A stretch of 64,000 nt of DNA, from assembly GCA_028095005.1 (NCBI GenBank), contig CM051463.1:8237052-8301051 (forward strand), read 5' to 3'. Of the stretch, positions 1-12,724 are shown piece after piece. Position 1 is the stretch's first letter, and each line of letters begins with the position of its first letter. Source of the stretch: Rhynchospora pubera (taxonomy: Eukaryota > Streptophyta > Magnoliopsida > Poales > Cyperaceae). The notes beneath the pieces were generated by a model. The model saw nothing but the letters and a program-made list of their open reading frames with translations, did not search any database and had not been told where the DNA came from. Position numbers and translations under genes: made by a program.

Positions 1-1040
1 GTGACATTCTACAGGGTTGCAATTATTCAGATTATAGACAAAAGATAGAGAGAAACCCTATTTCTATTTCGTGCGCCGCTCACCGCTTTCTCTCTTCTCT
101 TCTCTTTTCTTTCTCCGCCTCTCCTCTCTGACTCTCTCGCAGAACTCAACCCCTCTTCACCCATCTCTCTCTCGCAAAACCCATTTCCTCTCAGCCACCC
201 CTCTTCACCCTTCTCTCTCTCTCGCCAAATCCATCTCCTCTCAGCCACCCCCTCTCTCTCTCTCTCGTAAAACCTAATGCAAAACTCATATCTGCGCTAC
301 CTCCTCTAGCCACCCATCTTCACCTCTCTTCTCCGACCACCCACCTCTCTGCTACCTCCTCTCGATTGCAACAGCACAGATCTTCCCTCTTTCTCCGCCA
401 AGGCCACTGTCTTCTCCTTTCCGATCTCCGATGGCCTCCATCAGAGACCCCCTCTCCTCTATTATCTCCCTCTCTCCACCATCTCTGCTAGTACCTCTCT
501 CGCTGCAACAATAAGTTTGACTATACTGGTAAATTTGACATTAAAATCTGGTTTGGTTGTTCAATAGCTGCAACAATTAGAGTTCTAGTAAATTTTGTTT
601 TTCAGTTGTCTATGACTGTTTATCAAAATTTCTCTCTTTACAAACATCTCTCCTTGAGGGATTATGTTATTTTAATATAGAATTTGAAGTGGATTTTGCA
701 ATGTCAGTTTTGTAGCTTACATCTGATACAATTTGTGACTAATTTTTGCTTTATCGAGTTAATACATCTATCCAAAAACTATCTTGGTCAGATTTGTAGT
801 TTTGTCTATGTCGAATTTTTTTAATTTCTGTTGATGCTGGGATTATTTTAGAGGGGTACCAGTGCAGTATGCAGTATACTGGTACGATAGATTGAGGGGA
901 TTAATTTTGATTATCTCAATTTTGCTGGTACAATAGACTAGATTTGTACGCAAGAGTTGCTTTCCTGATTTTGATTTTGATTTTCATTTTCATTTCATAT
1001 ACCACTTATTTAAAGAAAAAAATAATATAAAAAGGTAAAA
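1..1040. other. Gene-free, pyrimidine-rich then AT-rich DNA
   Basis: Positions about 60-510 are a strongly CT-rich tract with degenerate repeats of CTCTCTC and CACCC. The rest is AT-rich. A short palindromic stretch around 858-895 repeats a GTACCAGT/ACTGGTAC motif. I see no exon structure or protein similarity. The CT-rich tract could be the transcribed leader of an element or gene lying left of the window, but nothing here proves it. Confidence 0.5.
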
Positions 1041-1058
1041 CAGTTGACATGGATAAAC

Positions 1059-1196
1059 CGTTTGATCGTTTAAGTTGGCGGAACGATAAACGCAATAATT
1101 ATTACTTGCGTTCAAACAACGAAACGGAACACGCAAGGGAAAAATATTTCGTCCCATATGACGAAAGGATCAACGCAACAATGCAGTTGCGTGATC
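1059..1196. repeat. Cluster of consecutive short hairpins
   Basis: At least four near-perfect inverted repeats follow one another: 1059-1070 with 1082-1092, 1089-1095 with 1106-1112 (AACGCAA/TTGCGTT), 1147-1153 with 1160-1166 (TTTCGTC/GACGAAA), and 1168-1179 with 1186-1196 (GATCAACGCAAC/GTTGCGTGATC). The arm 1105-1111 can also pair with 1131-1137. The segment is more GC-rich than its surroundings and is crossed by a 68-codon ORF that I do not take as a gene. Such stem-loop arrays occur in subterminal regions of DNA transposons, but I could not find element ends. Confidence 0.6.
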
Positions 1197-1380
1197 GTTT
1201 GGACCGTTTTGCAGCCCTATCTGTAATCTGTACGCTGCTTGGCATTGAATTTTGACGCCTACAAAATGGGCTTGGTCTAATGGGCCTAGGTTCAATTATT
1301 GGGCCTAGTCTTTAAAAAAAAATAATTAAAAAATAAATGTATGGCCTCCTTTCACCCATGGATTAATGACAGTAGAACAT

Positions 1381-1660
1381 TGATTACTGTCATTTACAGT
1401 TTTGCCATCACTTATCATCGCTAAACAGAAAATGAACATATAAAATAGACAAGGTGAATATATATAATGATTAAAGTTAACATATACAAATAAATAAGTT
1501 CAATGAAATTATACATATAAAAATCTAAAAAGAGACAACAACACTTATTTGTTTGTAAATGTTCACTTTAATCGTGTATATGTTTATTTTATCTATTTTA
1601 TGTGTTCAATTTGTGTTTAGCAATGATAAGATATGGCAAAACTGTAGATGATAGTTTTCA
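1381..1660. mobile_element. Foldback MITE, family A copy 1
   Basis: The two halves are reverse complements of each other through most of their length: the left arm beginning TGATTACTGTCATTTACAG matches the complement of the right arm ending near 1660. The same arms, with the shared block ATCGCTAAAXA followed by GTGAACAT-like repeats, recur at 44452-44740, so this is a dispersed family. There is no coding capacity and target duplications were not resolved. Confidence 0.65.
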
Positions 1661-4600
1661 CTTCAGACGATAGTATGTTAGTCTCTCCTCTTCCGACTCA
1701 ATCAGGTGAAGTGTAGAGATTTACCTGAATATTTTACAATTATTTTTGTCAAAATTGAAAACATCTTTGGGAGGACGTGTGTGTGCATAAATTGTGCCTA
1801 AGATTTATCTAAAAAAAAATGATGTCAAGAATTGTATGCCAAAAGGAAGTATGAATAGAGATGAGGGGGACAAAATGTGATGTGGCACTGAAAAGGGAAG
1901 CATAGAATAATAATGGTGTTATCTGCATGGGAGAAAGGCGTGGAGGACATACAAGATCTTGCACTCATATCATATGCCATCTCCTCTAAATTAACTGTGC
2001 ATTAAATTGACTACACAGCTTCAAAATTCCCTACATCTACATAACTACATTCAACAATAATAATTAAATGGCAGTGCTACAATACAACTCATACCATTAC
2101 CACTATCACCTCTCTCTCTCTCTCCAATCGTCATGTATTATTCTCAGCGTGCAGAAGTAAACTTTTTTAACTTTTGACTGATATAACCTGTCTGCCAGAT
2201 TTTTACTCTGCCATGACATTACTTGTTAAAAATAGTTTAAGATCCACATGGTGCAGATCATATCTGTCTCGTACAGTTGTAAAAACTGTGCTGTTTTGTT
2301 TATATAATTACTATGAACGTTACCATGAATTTACATATCAAAATAGTGGATTGGATTTCAAACTTTCTAAATTTGAACCTAAAAATTCCTAGTATTAAAA
2401 AAAATTATAATTAAGATATTGTACCAGAAACACTGCCATCACCAAAATCACATAATTTCTGTCCATGAAATGAAATTATAAGCATGTTTTATTTCCCTCT
2501 CTCAAACAACAAGCTAATTTCTAATTTGAGGGAAGCTGTATTTTTAGGGACTACTACTACTAGGGACCAGACCAACTATATGTTAATAAAAGACATAAAT
2601 TTATTAAAAATTAAGAGGGAGAGAAAGAAGGCCGAAAATGAGCACTAGTTGTGGGCATCCCAATGAGAGGAGATGGAAAACTAGAAGAATGCATTAGCAT
2701 AGCCAGGCTTTTTTTTTTGTCTTAGAGGCCACATTAGGCTTTTGCCTTTAAACCTTTCTCTTGCATCTATGCATATATAAATGCATGCAGAGAGAGAAAA
2801 TTTCATTAAAAAATGTGCTGAATTTTCTTTTGTTTTTTACTCTTTTTACCCTTTGTTATTTCTCCTTGTTTCACAAAATGTATACGTCTTTGATTGTTTT
2901 AAAAAAAATAATAAATTAAAACAAGAACGAATTATATGTAAGTTGGCCTCAAGCCCTGAATCCTTTTTTAGATGCAAAATCAAGGAAGAAGATGGTGCGC
3001 CCCATCTATATTCCCTTTTTAATCTTACTTGTACTCTAATTTTAAATTGAAAACATAATACTTCTAGCCGGCCGATCGATATTCAAAATTCATAATTAGT
3101 GAAAAGACTTTTCAAGTTGAGTTACTGTAAATTATCACTCTTTTTTGGGAATTTTTTTTTAACAAATATGACATGCTATAAGAATGATGATTTCAACTTT
3201 CAAAGGGACCATCACAGAACCACATTCATGACTTGTTATACGAATTATGACAGTGTACATATCAACTGATTCAGGATCCAATAAAAAAGCGAGACAAAAA
3301 TTATTAAATTTTGAAAAGATAAGGGCAAGACCCTTATTTTTGTGTCAAAAAAATCTATTAAATTCATTGTTATTAAAAGAAGTTTTCCTTCACAATATAA
3401 ATATCCATAAATTGGGTTTGTTTAGCAACAATTTGCATCTTTTACTTTGTAAAAGGAGAAATAGCAAAGTCAGAACCCATGTGACTTAACCCAAGAACAA
3501 ATCCAAAAAGTAGAACAAAAAGGCCTTTGGAAGATTCTATGGGCCTTCCGTATTGGCCCTTTGGGACTTTAGCTAATAATACCTGTACTTAACATTAGAG
3601 GTTAATTATTCAGAATCTATAGCACTTAAAAGTTATAAAAAGATTTTATCCAGGGTTTGAGGTGGAAAAGAACTTAATCAGTTTTGGCAGCGCATCATAA
3701 CAAGGACTGCTGATTAGGCTTTATTGTTTTACCACTTTTATGATAATAAATAATAACAATTTGCATCATAACAGGGTTTGAGTTTTGGATATCTCATGTC
3801 ATGAATAATTTTTAACCAAAACATGTTAGCTACTTATTTTGTACATTTCATTACCAAATAATTAAGAAGAAACTAGTTAAGCTGAAGTATCAGATCTCAC
3901 ACTGCTCAAATGGGAAAACACAGCTATGCAACCTACATTTTATTCTGACCAAAACATGTTAGTCCACAATTTAATTATGTGAAAAATGAATTACCAAATC
4001 AATTATTTAGTCATATGAGAACAACTCATTTGATACTATTACTGTGATAGCAGTTCTCAACCGTAATTGGTCACAATTAAATTAGGTACACAATACTCAT
4101 TTTTGCGTTTGTGTGTGTGTGTGTTTCTGTGTGTGCGCGCAATTTTCACAAGAGTATGGCCTTTGGCTCTTGTCTTCTTTTGTAGTTCATTTGTACCAAA
4201 TTTATTGTTATTTGGTACAAATTATTATCCATTGTTCACCTCGTGCCTTAGACTAAATGCCAACATTTTCATCTTTGTTGGCTATCAGAAGTGGCAAAGC
4301 CAGTGCAATTACTTTCTTTGTCGTAGCATTTTATATGGATATCTTTTCTGGAATCAGTGTCCGTATTTCTGTGATTTTGCAGGTTTGTCCCTTCGATTTT
4401 CTATAATACCAATTGTAATAGGAACCGGAGATTTTATTATCAATCATTGCGATCAAATGACATGTGTTTTGGGGCACTTGGGGCAAACCAAATTGTGGAC
4501 TTTGAAACCCTCCTCTTTATTTAATTTACATATAGCTTAGAAGATAATTTGACTAGTCATATTAATATCTGGATCTATTTCAGATGGAATGGAGGTCCCT

Positions 4601-4717
4601 CGTGTTCCTTCTTGTTAGTTGTAGGCAAGTCATTAATTTGCATTGGGACTCATTTGAATACAACCAAAGATTATACGTCTCCTATACAAGAATCACAGAT
4701 ACTCTATACGTTATGAT
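1661..4717. other. Gene-free intergenic DNA
   Basis: AT-rich DNA with homopolymer runs and a short GT repeat near 4109-4135. The longest ORF (4067-4540, + strand, 157 codons) crosses the GT repeat, is rich in Phe/Cys/Leu, and resembles nothing I know. Sequences resembling splice acceptors occur at 4381 and 4582, so a decayed gene is possible but not supported. Confidence 0.45.
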
Positions 4718-4726
4718 ATGTTCCAA

Positions 4727-5124
4727 GAGCAAAGTTTCGGTGTCACATTTTATTTTTTTTTATTTTAAATTTTAAAATTTAATTGTCCCATCCAAACCGT
4801 TGATATTGTTTACTTTTACGATGGATGCATTATTCTAAAATTTCATATTTTTTGGAGTTCATTTGATGCATGATCAAGAGATCAAAATATGAAGATATTA
4901 GAATTAATCTATCACGGTTAACTAGATTCTTTCGTTTTTCAACCTCTTGATTGAGTATCAAATGAACTCTAAAAATATAAAAAATTTTAATAATACATCC
5001 ATCGTAATATGAACAAGATGAACGGTTCAGATCGGATGATTAACTTCCAAAATTTAAATAAAAAATTAAAAAGCAAAATGTGGTATTTGTGGCACCACAA
5101 AAGTGTGGCACCGGAACCTTGCTC
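4727..5124. mobile_element. Mutator-like foldback MITE, family B copy 1
   Basis: Inverted ends start GAGCAA and end TTGCTC, and the complementarity continues through most of the 398-bp element. It is flanked by a perfect 9-bp direct repeat ATGTTCCAA at 4718-4726 and 5125-5133, the target duplication length typical of Mutator-like elements. The interior shares blocks with the element at 28748-29171. It has no ORF of its own and would have depended on a transposase elsewhere. Confidence 0.85.
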
Positions 5125-5239
5125 ATGTTCCAAACTTAACTATCTTTTAAGATCGATTAGTCAGCCCCTTAAACCTACTAAAAAACCATTAAGTCTAACT
5201 AGTATACTGTCAAAAGTTATTAATTATAAAAATATTAAT

Positions 5240-5345
5240 CAAGATCAATTAATCGGTTCATGTCGCAAGTTCGAAACCCGGCTGGAAGGTCTTTCATAGA
5301 CATTTAATTTAAAAATAAATTGGGTGGCTTAGACCTTCAATTTAT
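5240..5345 (+). repeat. Possible SINE 3' fragment
   Basis: Contains a B-box-like stretch (GTCGCAAGTTCGAAACCC) followed by a GGTCTTTCATAGACATTTA block. A diverged copy of the same order of blocks lies in the opposite orientation near 16786-16860. Pol III box B followed by a conserved tail suggests a tRNA-derived SINE. A box A was not found, so this is tentative. Confidence 0.3.
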
Positions 5346-6165
5346 CTTCAAAAAAGATCAATTAATCGGTTCAAAAATTATAGTTAAGAGGTGAAATTTC
5401 TGATCTAATAATCACGTTTAATGATAAATTTATTCCTAAAATAATATAAAAAAATTTGTTTGCTATTTTTATTTTTTTTATTCTAAACGGATTAATGTTT
5501 TATCATATATTATTGTAACCATATAGTTTACAATCTAAATTAATGGTCGTACACTGATAAAAGAGAAGGATACGTTTCTGATGTAATTTGACACGAGAGT
5601 ACAATGCAAAAGAAAAGGTACCAAGTCAACAAAAATAATTAATTAAAAAGAAAAGCAAAGGAGACATGAAAGGCAAAGCGGAGGTAGAGGGAAGGATCAT
5701 GACAAAGGAAAGTGTCTCCCAGTGTGACACGGCAGTGCGCCAGTGCTTGCTTCCATCTCTATTTCTCTCTCTTTTACAAGGAACCAGAGAGAGCAGTGAT
5801 CCATGGCAGACTGGGTTCAGTGACTGAGTGGATTCAGTAACAAGGAAACAAAACAAATGGTGCAGCTACAATTCATTGATAACTTGATACATTTGCATAT
5901 GTATCAGTTCCAACTCTTCCATCTGCATCTCTCCATAACACTGTTAATGTTCTGTGCCATTCCATGTGCCTTTGAGCGTTTCTATGGTCCTTGTCAATTA
6001 AAATGGTTATTGTGTTGTCTAGTCGCTGCAAGTTTATTCTCAGACCGTCAAGTTCAACTATTGGTGGTTGATCTGTGTGAAATTTTACTCTTAACTAATT
6101 CATCATCTGGACAACATATATTAAGTCAAATCAATATATAATGTTTGTAAATAGTGATAAGTTGC
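5346..6165. other. Gene-free intergenic DNA
   Basis: Two short ORFs abut near 5856 on opposite strands (76 and 94 codons). Neither has recognisable domains. Base composition rises modestly in GC around 5660-5840. No promoter or exon pattern is convincing. Confidence 0.4.
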
Positions 6166-6171
6166 TAAAAA

Positions 6172-6296
6172 AAAACTTTTGATCGAAATGAACGTGTTTG
6201 ATCTCATTTGGTGAGAATTTACAATAATTGGATCCAAGGAAATCCCGAGAAATCAATTCAAATGAAATGAAATCCCCATAAAAACATTTTGATCAA
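6172..6296. mobile_element. Small MITE, family C copy 1
   Basis: Ends carry the inverted motif TTTTGATC(G/A)AA, here CTTTTGATCGAAATG at the left and CATTTTGATCAAAG at the right. Sequence of about 130 bp matches 46140-46275 block for block, and the ends also match the element at 12873-13083. No coding capacity. Confidence 0.6.
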
Positions 6297-6693
6297 AGTC
6301 TATATGTGTAGGAAAAAACAAAGAAAAAGTCAAGGATAAAATGGCATGTTTGGATGTACGAGAATAAAAATGTTATTGTGAATTAATTTTAGTACAAATT
6401 ATGTAAACTATTAAAATAAATTCAGATTAAAATTTATTTCGAATTGGAGGCCATAAAAAGTAATAATTTAAATAAAATAATTCTTAATCATTTAGGAATA
6501 ACATTCTTAATCATAAATATTTATTCTTAAACAAAATTACATGTTGCGCTTGTTCATCAACATTGAATACAATGGCACCATATCATCATATTCGCAAAAA
6601 GGAATGAAATATTTAATGCATATATAGCTCGTTTTTATCATATGTGAGGTTAATTAATATTTATTTTGCGCCGAAAAAATAGCTAAGTAAATA

Positions 6694-7109
6694 GAGAAAT
6701 GCTATGGTGCATCGCGATGTATTAAGGCTTTTGTACATCACGACCATAATTGCCGATAGTTTTACAAATTGAAAATCTAACTAAACAAATTCAATCTATA
6801 TATCGAAATCTCATTACAACCCAAATTTTATATTTTTTAAAATTTTTTTACTATTTTTTTCGATTTTTTTAAAACCTGCCATTTTTAGAATTTCTTTATT
6901 ATTAATTGGTTTCCAAAAAAGGAAAGTTTTAGAAAATTCGAAAAAAATAGTAAAAAAATTTCAAAAAATATAAAATTTGGTTTGTAATGATATTTCAATA
7001 TGTAGATTAGATTAGTTTAATTAGATTTGTCAATTTATAAAACGGTTGAGGGATAATGATCGCAATGTACAAAAGCCTCAATACATCGCGATGCACCATA
7101 GCATATCTC
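6694..7109. mobile_element. Mutator-like foldback MITE, family D copy 1
   Basis: A 416-bp near-complete hairpin whose ends read GAGAAATGCTATGGTGC and the complement of GAGATATGCTATGGTGC. It is bounded by a perfect 9-bp target duplication AAGTAAATA (6685-6693 and 7110-7118). Internal blocks (ATTACAA, then AAATTTTA with T-runs) match the element at 48146-48550, although the outer tips differ. Confidence 0.88.
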
Positions 7110-7159
7110 AAGTAAATAATGTTTTATATTGACATCAATCTGGCTTCCCAATAATAAGT

Positions 7160-7170
7160 CCCCCCCCCCC
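7160..7170. repeat. Poly-C run
   Basis: Eleven consecutive C residues. A longer C run (15-16) lies at 30382-30397. Both are simple mononucleotide repeats with no other meaning that I can see. Confidence 0.8.
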
Positions 7171-7699
7171 AAGTAAAATATTTATCATTGACATTAAGAA
7201 TTTATATTCGCAATGTAATTTTACTCTATATTAATTAATCACCTCGATCGAACCAAGGTTGGTAGAATCATTCATACAATAATTTTCCTTCTTTCTTGTG
7301 AGAAAGCATGCATATAAATAACATTGGCCCATGAAACCTGCCTAAACAAACATGCAATTTGCTAGTTATTTTGACCTAAGTTGTGAGAGACTCGCATTTG
7401 TTATTTTTGTTTTGTGCTAAAAGATGAGCTCGAAGTTAGCACACAAACATTAGCACACTGGTCGGAGAGAGTACACGAGGTGGTTCAACCCTTTTAGAAG
7501 TGGATAATTTGCAACTCCAAACTTCCACCCCTACTTGTTATTATATCCAAAAAGATACCTCATGCAATATCATAGAGGAGGATTGAAATATAATTAAGTT
7601 TGTGGATCCATCGAAACTTCAAAAGTAATTAATTTAACAATATTCACTGTCATAAAATAACTTGTAGATTTCAAATGTGAAGTAGTATTTGTATACTAA

Positions 7700-7849
7700 G
7701 CCTCCGTTTGGATGCGTTGAGAAGAAGTAGGAAGAAGGGAAGAAAAAAATTATAAACAATCCAAACTCTTCACAAAGTTACACACTTCCCAATATTTCTT
7801 CTCATTTATTCCCTTCTTCCCTTCTTCCCACACCTATCCAAACGGAGCC
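7700..7849. mobile_element. Tourist-like MITE (PIF/Harbinger), copy 1
   Basis: About 150 bp with inverted ends GCCTCCGTTTGGAT / ATCCAAACGGAGCC and a 3-bp TAA target duplication (7697-7699, 7850-7852). The interior block AATTATAAACAATCCAAA, followed by CTTCACAAAGTTACACAC, is shared with copies at 18339 and 26375. Confidence 0.85.
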
Positions 7850-7852
7850 TAA

Positions 7853-10746
7853 GAATAAATTAAAAAAATTGATACAATTTCAACCCCTAGCAAAATAATT
7901 TGAAATTTGAATCATTTCATATTTAATGGGTATTAATAAAATCAAATGTACTAAAATTGCATCAATTATAATAAACATCCAGTTCATAAGAGTTCAAGAA
8001 CATTTGTTTAAATTTTTATACCTTTTAAGTTTAAATTTTTCGGATTGATTTGAAAGTTATTGTCAAGATTGTCAAATTTTAACTTCAACGTACGAATTAA
8101 ATTAGTAAAATTATTAGTGTAAAAATATAGATTTATTACATAATCAGCCATTATGTGGAATTTCTTGGACTAACCAAACTCGATAAACTTAATATTGAAA
8201 GAAAAACGTAAATTGGGGATGAATGAAAGTATGAAACATGGTATAAAAAATTTAACGAATAGGAGAGGACTTAACTAGGCTAGTTGATACACAAAAATTT
8301 GTTTTTTTTTTTCCTTTTTGAATTTGTATTACTCGATTTTTTTTTTCTCAATATATTGCTAGCAACTTGGTTGGTACTATTATGGAGCATTCATGGAGAT
8401 GCGATTAAAATTGAGTAAAATGAACATAACGTACTCCAGCAGTTACCCACATTAGATAAAAAGGTGCACAAAGACTAATGCCAATGTTACAAGACCAAGG
8501 TTTTGTAAAACATAAACTACTGTACTACCCTAATATACCTTCCGTAGCCTTATAATATCTAACAAAAGAGGTGGCATTAATGGTCCTCTGGTTTGTTGTG
8601 TTTCTTCAATGTTACCTTACACATCCCCCTATTTGCTAACATAAAATTTTAGTATTCATGTTTCTTTTTTGGTTATAAAAAATTTGATCATAAGGCAAGT
8701 TATGGGCTGTATAATGTAACAAACTTCTATGTTCCATATTTCACATTTCACTTGGACCGACTTAATATTAAATATGTCAATAAAATATAATATAACAAAC
8801 AGAGTTTTTTGACTAATTACATTGCAAAAACAAAATGTTGCCTATAAGTCCACAATTTTCTTTTTTCTCCAAAAAGAGATCCCTGAATATGCCTCCTAGC
8901 TGTGCGGCAGGGGCTTTTTTAGGTGGGGACCACTGGGACCGTGCACTTTCCCACTTGAAGAAAGAGTGAAGGAAAACTTATGTTTATCCCGGATTTTATA
9001 AGTAATTATAACTTCAGCTCTACATTATAATTATAACTATTAATAAACTTATGTCTGTAATAATCTAAACACACGAATGACTCAATAGTGTTGGCATATA
9101 TTTAGAGTTTTAGAATTTTTAAAACCACTCTGATATATAAACATAAGAATTAAGTAAACTATTACTTTAATTTAAAAATAGATATCTTATTTTTAAAATA
9201 AAATATTTAATTATTTTTTAAAATCAGGGATAAATATCGAATTTTTTTTCTAGCAGGGGCACACTGGTCATTAAGCAAGTATCTGGTCTTGGATGAGAAT
9301 ATGAAGTTTTGTCAGGGGTACTTTAGTAAATGCGGTTTGAATGAGACTGTTGACCGCTGTCTGGGACTGGGTCCATGAAAAATTAGGACATCGCTGCGAC
9401 CTGCGAAGTCAAAACGGGATGTGTTGCTTTCAAATAACGGAGTCTAATTTCTCGCGAGTAATTATACTTTATGAGATATTTCGTCTACGTGACGAGGTGA
9501 CGAATTATTCAATGGATTATTGATACCAACCCACCAATGTTGTCGATGCAAATTATGAAGCAAAATCAAATAAATAAAACAAAAAAAGCCGGTTGCATTT
9601 CAAAACTCCATCATTAGGGGCAGAGAAAATTAGCAATCGGGTATTGAGCGATATATAATTTGAAATATATTTACAGACATTTTTAAATTTATACAATGGT
9701 TGACTTATAAATTTTATTTGGATTATAGTATTATATAGATTCGACCAAAGTACAGTGTTTCAATTTTTGAAAGTCTGTAATGAAGCCAACATCCGTATAT
9801 CTATGTACTTACAGTACCAAAGAAATAAATAAATAAAAATTAATAAAAGAAGGGTTATCTTTATTTTTTTCTTTTGAAAAAAGTTTAAATAAAGAGTAAT
9901 GAGGAAAGTAATGCAATGAATTTTAGGTAATATATGTATTGATAATTGAAAAAAAAAAATCAATAATAGATAATTTATACTATTACGTGTCACATCTTGT
10001 TCTATATTTTTGTCTTAGCTCTTGTATATATACTGTTTTAAATATCGCATATTGCCGACAATATGCAAAATTATCATAGATTAAACATTTTGATGAGAAC
10101 TTTTCAACGAAGCTAGAATAATTTGTTAAACCTCTATGCTAATTTATAATTTTAATTATTTGCACTAGTAATTTATTAAAAATTGTAATTAAAGTGCATA
10201 TATATAATAATATTTATGTTTTTTCGAAGCAATAATACTCTTTGATAACTATAAAACTAAAAAAAAAATATTGACTTGTGATGAAATAATATGATGATAA
10301 AATTAGTTATACTCTTTATCTCATATAGGTTTAGTTAAAACTATAACACAACCAGTATTAAAAAATATATTGGCACATTGAATGTTTTAATTGGATCTTA
10401 TATCATGTAATTAATTAAAAACAAAATTTTTATTAGTTTAGGAATGCGGAGTTATTATCATATGACCGTACTATGTGCAAATTACAAATTAATATCAAAC
10501 TTGCTTCCTTTTTTTATTTTCTTCAAATTTCACATGCGTTTGAAAGAAAAATTAATTTTCAACAAAACTTTTAATTAATAATGTTATTTCCTTTCATGGC
10601 GAAGCAATACTAATGATATTACATCAAATCAAAGTCTTTTTATGACTTTTTTTCAGAAAATTAATTAATAACTGTTAGTAAAACAATTAATATCGCATTA
10701 TAATTTGTATGAAGCAGAAGCTCATTATTTACTTCTGACATTACAT
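7853..10746. other. Gene-free intergenic DNA
   Basis: AT-rich throughout with no convincing exon. A GC-richer patch at about 9330-9530 contains several short palindromes (CTCGCGAG at 9450-9457, TCGTC/GACGA around 9481-9495) reminiscent of the hairpin cluster at 1059-1196. ORFs in the region are short and unrecognised. Confidence 0.45.
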
Positions 10747-10749
10747 TAA

Positions 10750-12724
10750 CACTCTGTTTGGTTGAAAGGGAAGCGGTGAGAAGAAAAATAAACTGAGGGG
10801 AAAATAAGAAAATTCGGCTGTTTGGATGCAAGGGAATCGGAAAGGGAATTTTGACGCGAGGGGATACAATTTCCTTCTGAAATTCCCCTCCTATACAAAT
10901 TGATTACACTCCGAATCGGCGAAGAATGGAGGGAAAGAAGAATCGCCGAAAATCATGAGTTGCAGATTGACATCGATACCCCTGCTTGGCGCGCGATCTT
11001 TCTCGGTCGATTCCCTTATTTGTGCGATCTCCTCCTATTTCATGATTCTTCCGCTGCCTCTCGTCTCCATCGGTCATCGCTCAGGTAACCTAGCTCCGTT
11101 ATTTCTTTCTCCATTGGCCATCCTTATTTGTGCGTGATTTTGTTTTGATCGATTATTTTTTGATCGGTTCCTCTCCAGATCGATTATAGGACTTCACCGT
11201 TTTCCTTTATTCAACAACTCATAGAGGTAAGCCTTGACTAATATGTGAAAATTTATAATAGATTGGATTTTGCCTTTCTTTGTTAAAGTTCATATTCTTC
11301 TCTGATATCAGTTTAGAGAAAATTACTCCAACTTGAGTAAATTAATTAGGATCGATGAATAATTCATCTATCCTTCATGGAGGATTAAATTTGTAGTTGC
11401 AATTCAGTATTATTGCATAGTATTTAGGTTAGAAGTCAGAGAGCAGAATATATTGAGAAGGAGAAATTGTTCAAAACTGTCAAAAATAATTCATCTACTG
11501 GTAAGGAATTTTTCTTTCTTCTCTTCTGGGCACAATTTTTAATGAAAAAACACAAATATTTGTGTAATTAATTTGGTGTCAATGTAATTTGTTGAAATTG
11601 TTAGGATACGAGTCACATGGTGAATGGAGCGACCAGCTATGCAAGAACTATCCTTGTGCCAGTCCATGCTGTTCCAAGACACCCAACACCGCTTGTGCCA
11701 GTCCATTCTGTTCCAAGACACCCAACACCGAATAAAAGGTTTGATTTTTTCACGAGTTTCATAGATAGATATCACTGGAAAAAAGAAATAAATGCCTTTG
11801 GTTATTAATTACCAACCAATCTATCTAATTAGTATGGTAATGTCGTTGCTACATCACCGGACCAATCGTCACCACAATCTCATCTATACCATTGCTTTGC
11901 ACATTTTCCAGCAATGTTGGCTCAGGAATTCACTTGCCGCAGCACTACATGCCGTTCTCGATTACCTATTGTATATAAAATATCCTCTGTCACGAGCTCT
12001 TTGGGATAATCGTCGTTGTAACTTTTGCTCCATATGGTAGTCTATCAAGTACTAATAGCTTTCTGCCGTTACGGGTCTTCAACTGCATTAGATACTCCAT
12101 ATATACAATATTATACATGTGCGGTACAGGACTGGTATATACAGTTCAATATATACGTTTCAAGTAAGTTGTCGTCAGTTTACTATTTAAGTTGCAGTGT
12201 TACATAATATATTTTGTAATATTTACAATTTACTTTCGTGGTTTTGTTTCTTAATTTAATTGGATCATATTATTTCTGTTATACATCTTGTCCCTGTACT
12301 TTTGTGCTTTTGTTGCATATATACGTTTATGCAGTTGTAATATTTTATCCTTGGTTTATTTTTCCCCTTTTTGGGTGCTAAAATAGTGATCATGGATCAT
12401 TTCCGTTATATATGAGCAAAAGAAAGATATGTGAGATCAATCTTTCATTTCTGTTATATATAAACAAAACTGCATAAACGCACTGGTGTTAGAAACAGAT
12501 GGAACGATTCAGGGGTAAAAAAGTCTAAAATTTATATTTTTGCTTCACTAAAATAATCCCATCCAAACAAAAAATATGAAGGAAAGGGAAATTAATTTTC
12601 CTTTCCCTTCATTTTTCATCCAAACAAGAAATATATAATTATTTTACTTTCCATCCCATTCCTTTCCTTCCCTCTTTAAATTTTCCTTTCCTTTCCATCC
12701 TCTACCTTTGAACCAAACAGAGTA
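10750..12724. mobile_element. Harbinger-like non-autonomous DNA transposon, 1.97 kb
   Basis: Terminal inverted repeats CACTCTGTTTGGTT and (complement of the right end) TACTCTGTTTGGTT, continuing into purine-rich subterminal sequence on both sides, are flanked by TAA at 10747-10749 and 12725-12727. The 3-bp TAA/TTA duplication fits PIF/Harbinger. The interior holds a GC-richer block (about 10900-11100) that ends in a CAG|GTAACC donor-like site, and a 39-bp tandem duplication, but no transposase ORF. It may be an internally deleted autonomous element or one that captured host sequence. Confidence 0.65.
11653..11730. repeat. 39-bp tandem duplication
   Basis: Two 39-bp units starting CTTGTGCCAGTCCAT at 11653 and 11692 differ at one visible position. 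The length is a multiple of three, so the surrounding short ORFs on both strands show a 13-residue repeat. The unit lies inside the 10750-12724 element. Confidence 0.85.

Noticed and set aside
1..540. Serine/leucine-rich protein from the CT-rich tract
   Set aside because: The ORFs on both strands are translations of simple pyrimidine repeats.
4067..4540. 157-codon + strand ORF
   Set aside because: Crosses a GT microsatellite, has low-complexity hydrophobic composition and no recognised similarity or splice partners.
5262..5285. Possible tRNA gene from a GTTCGAAACCC box
   Set aside because: No cloverleaf or box A could be assembled; a SINE tail is more likely.
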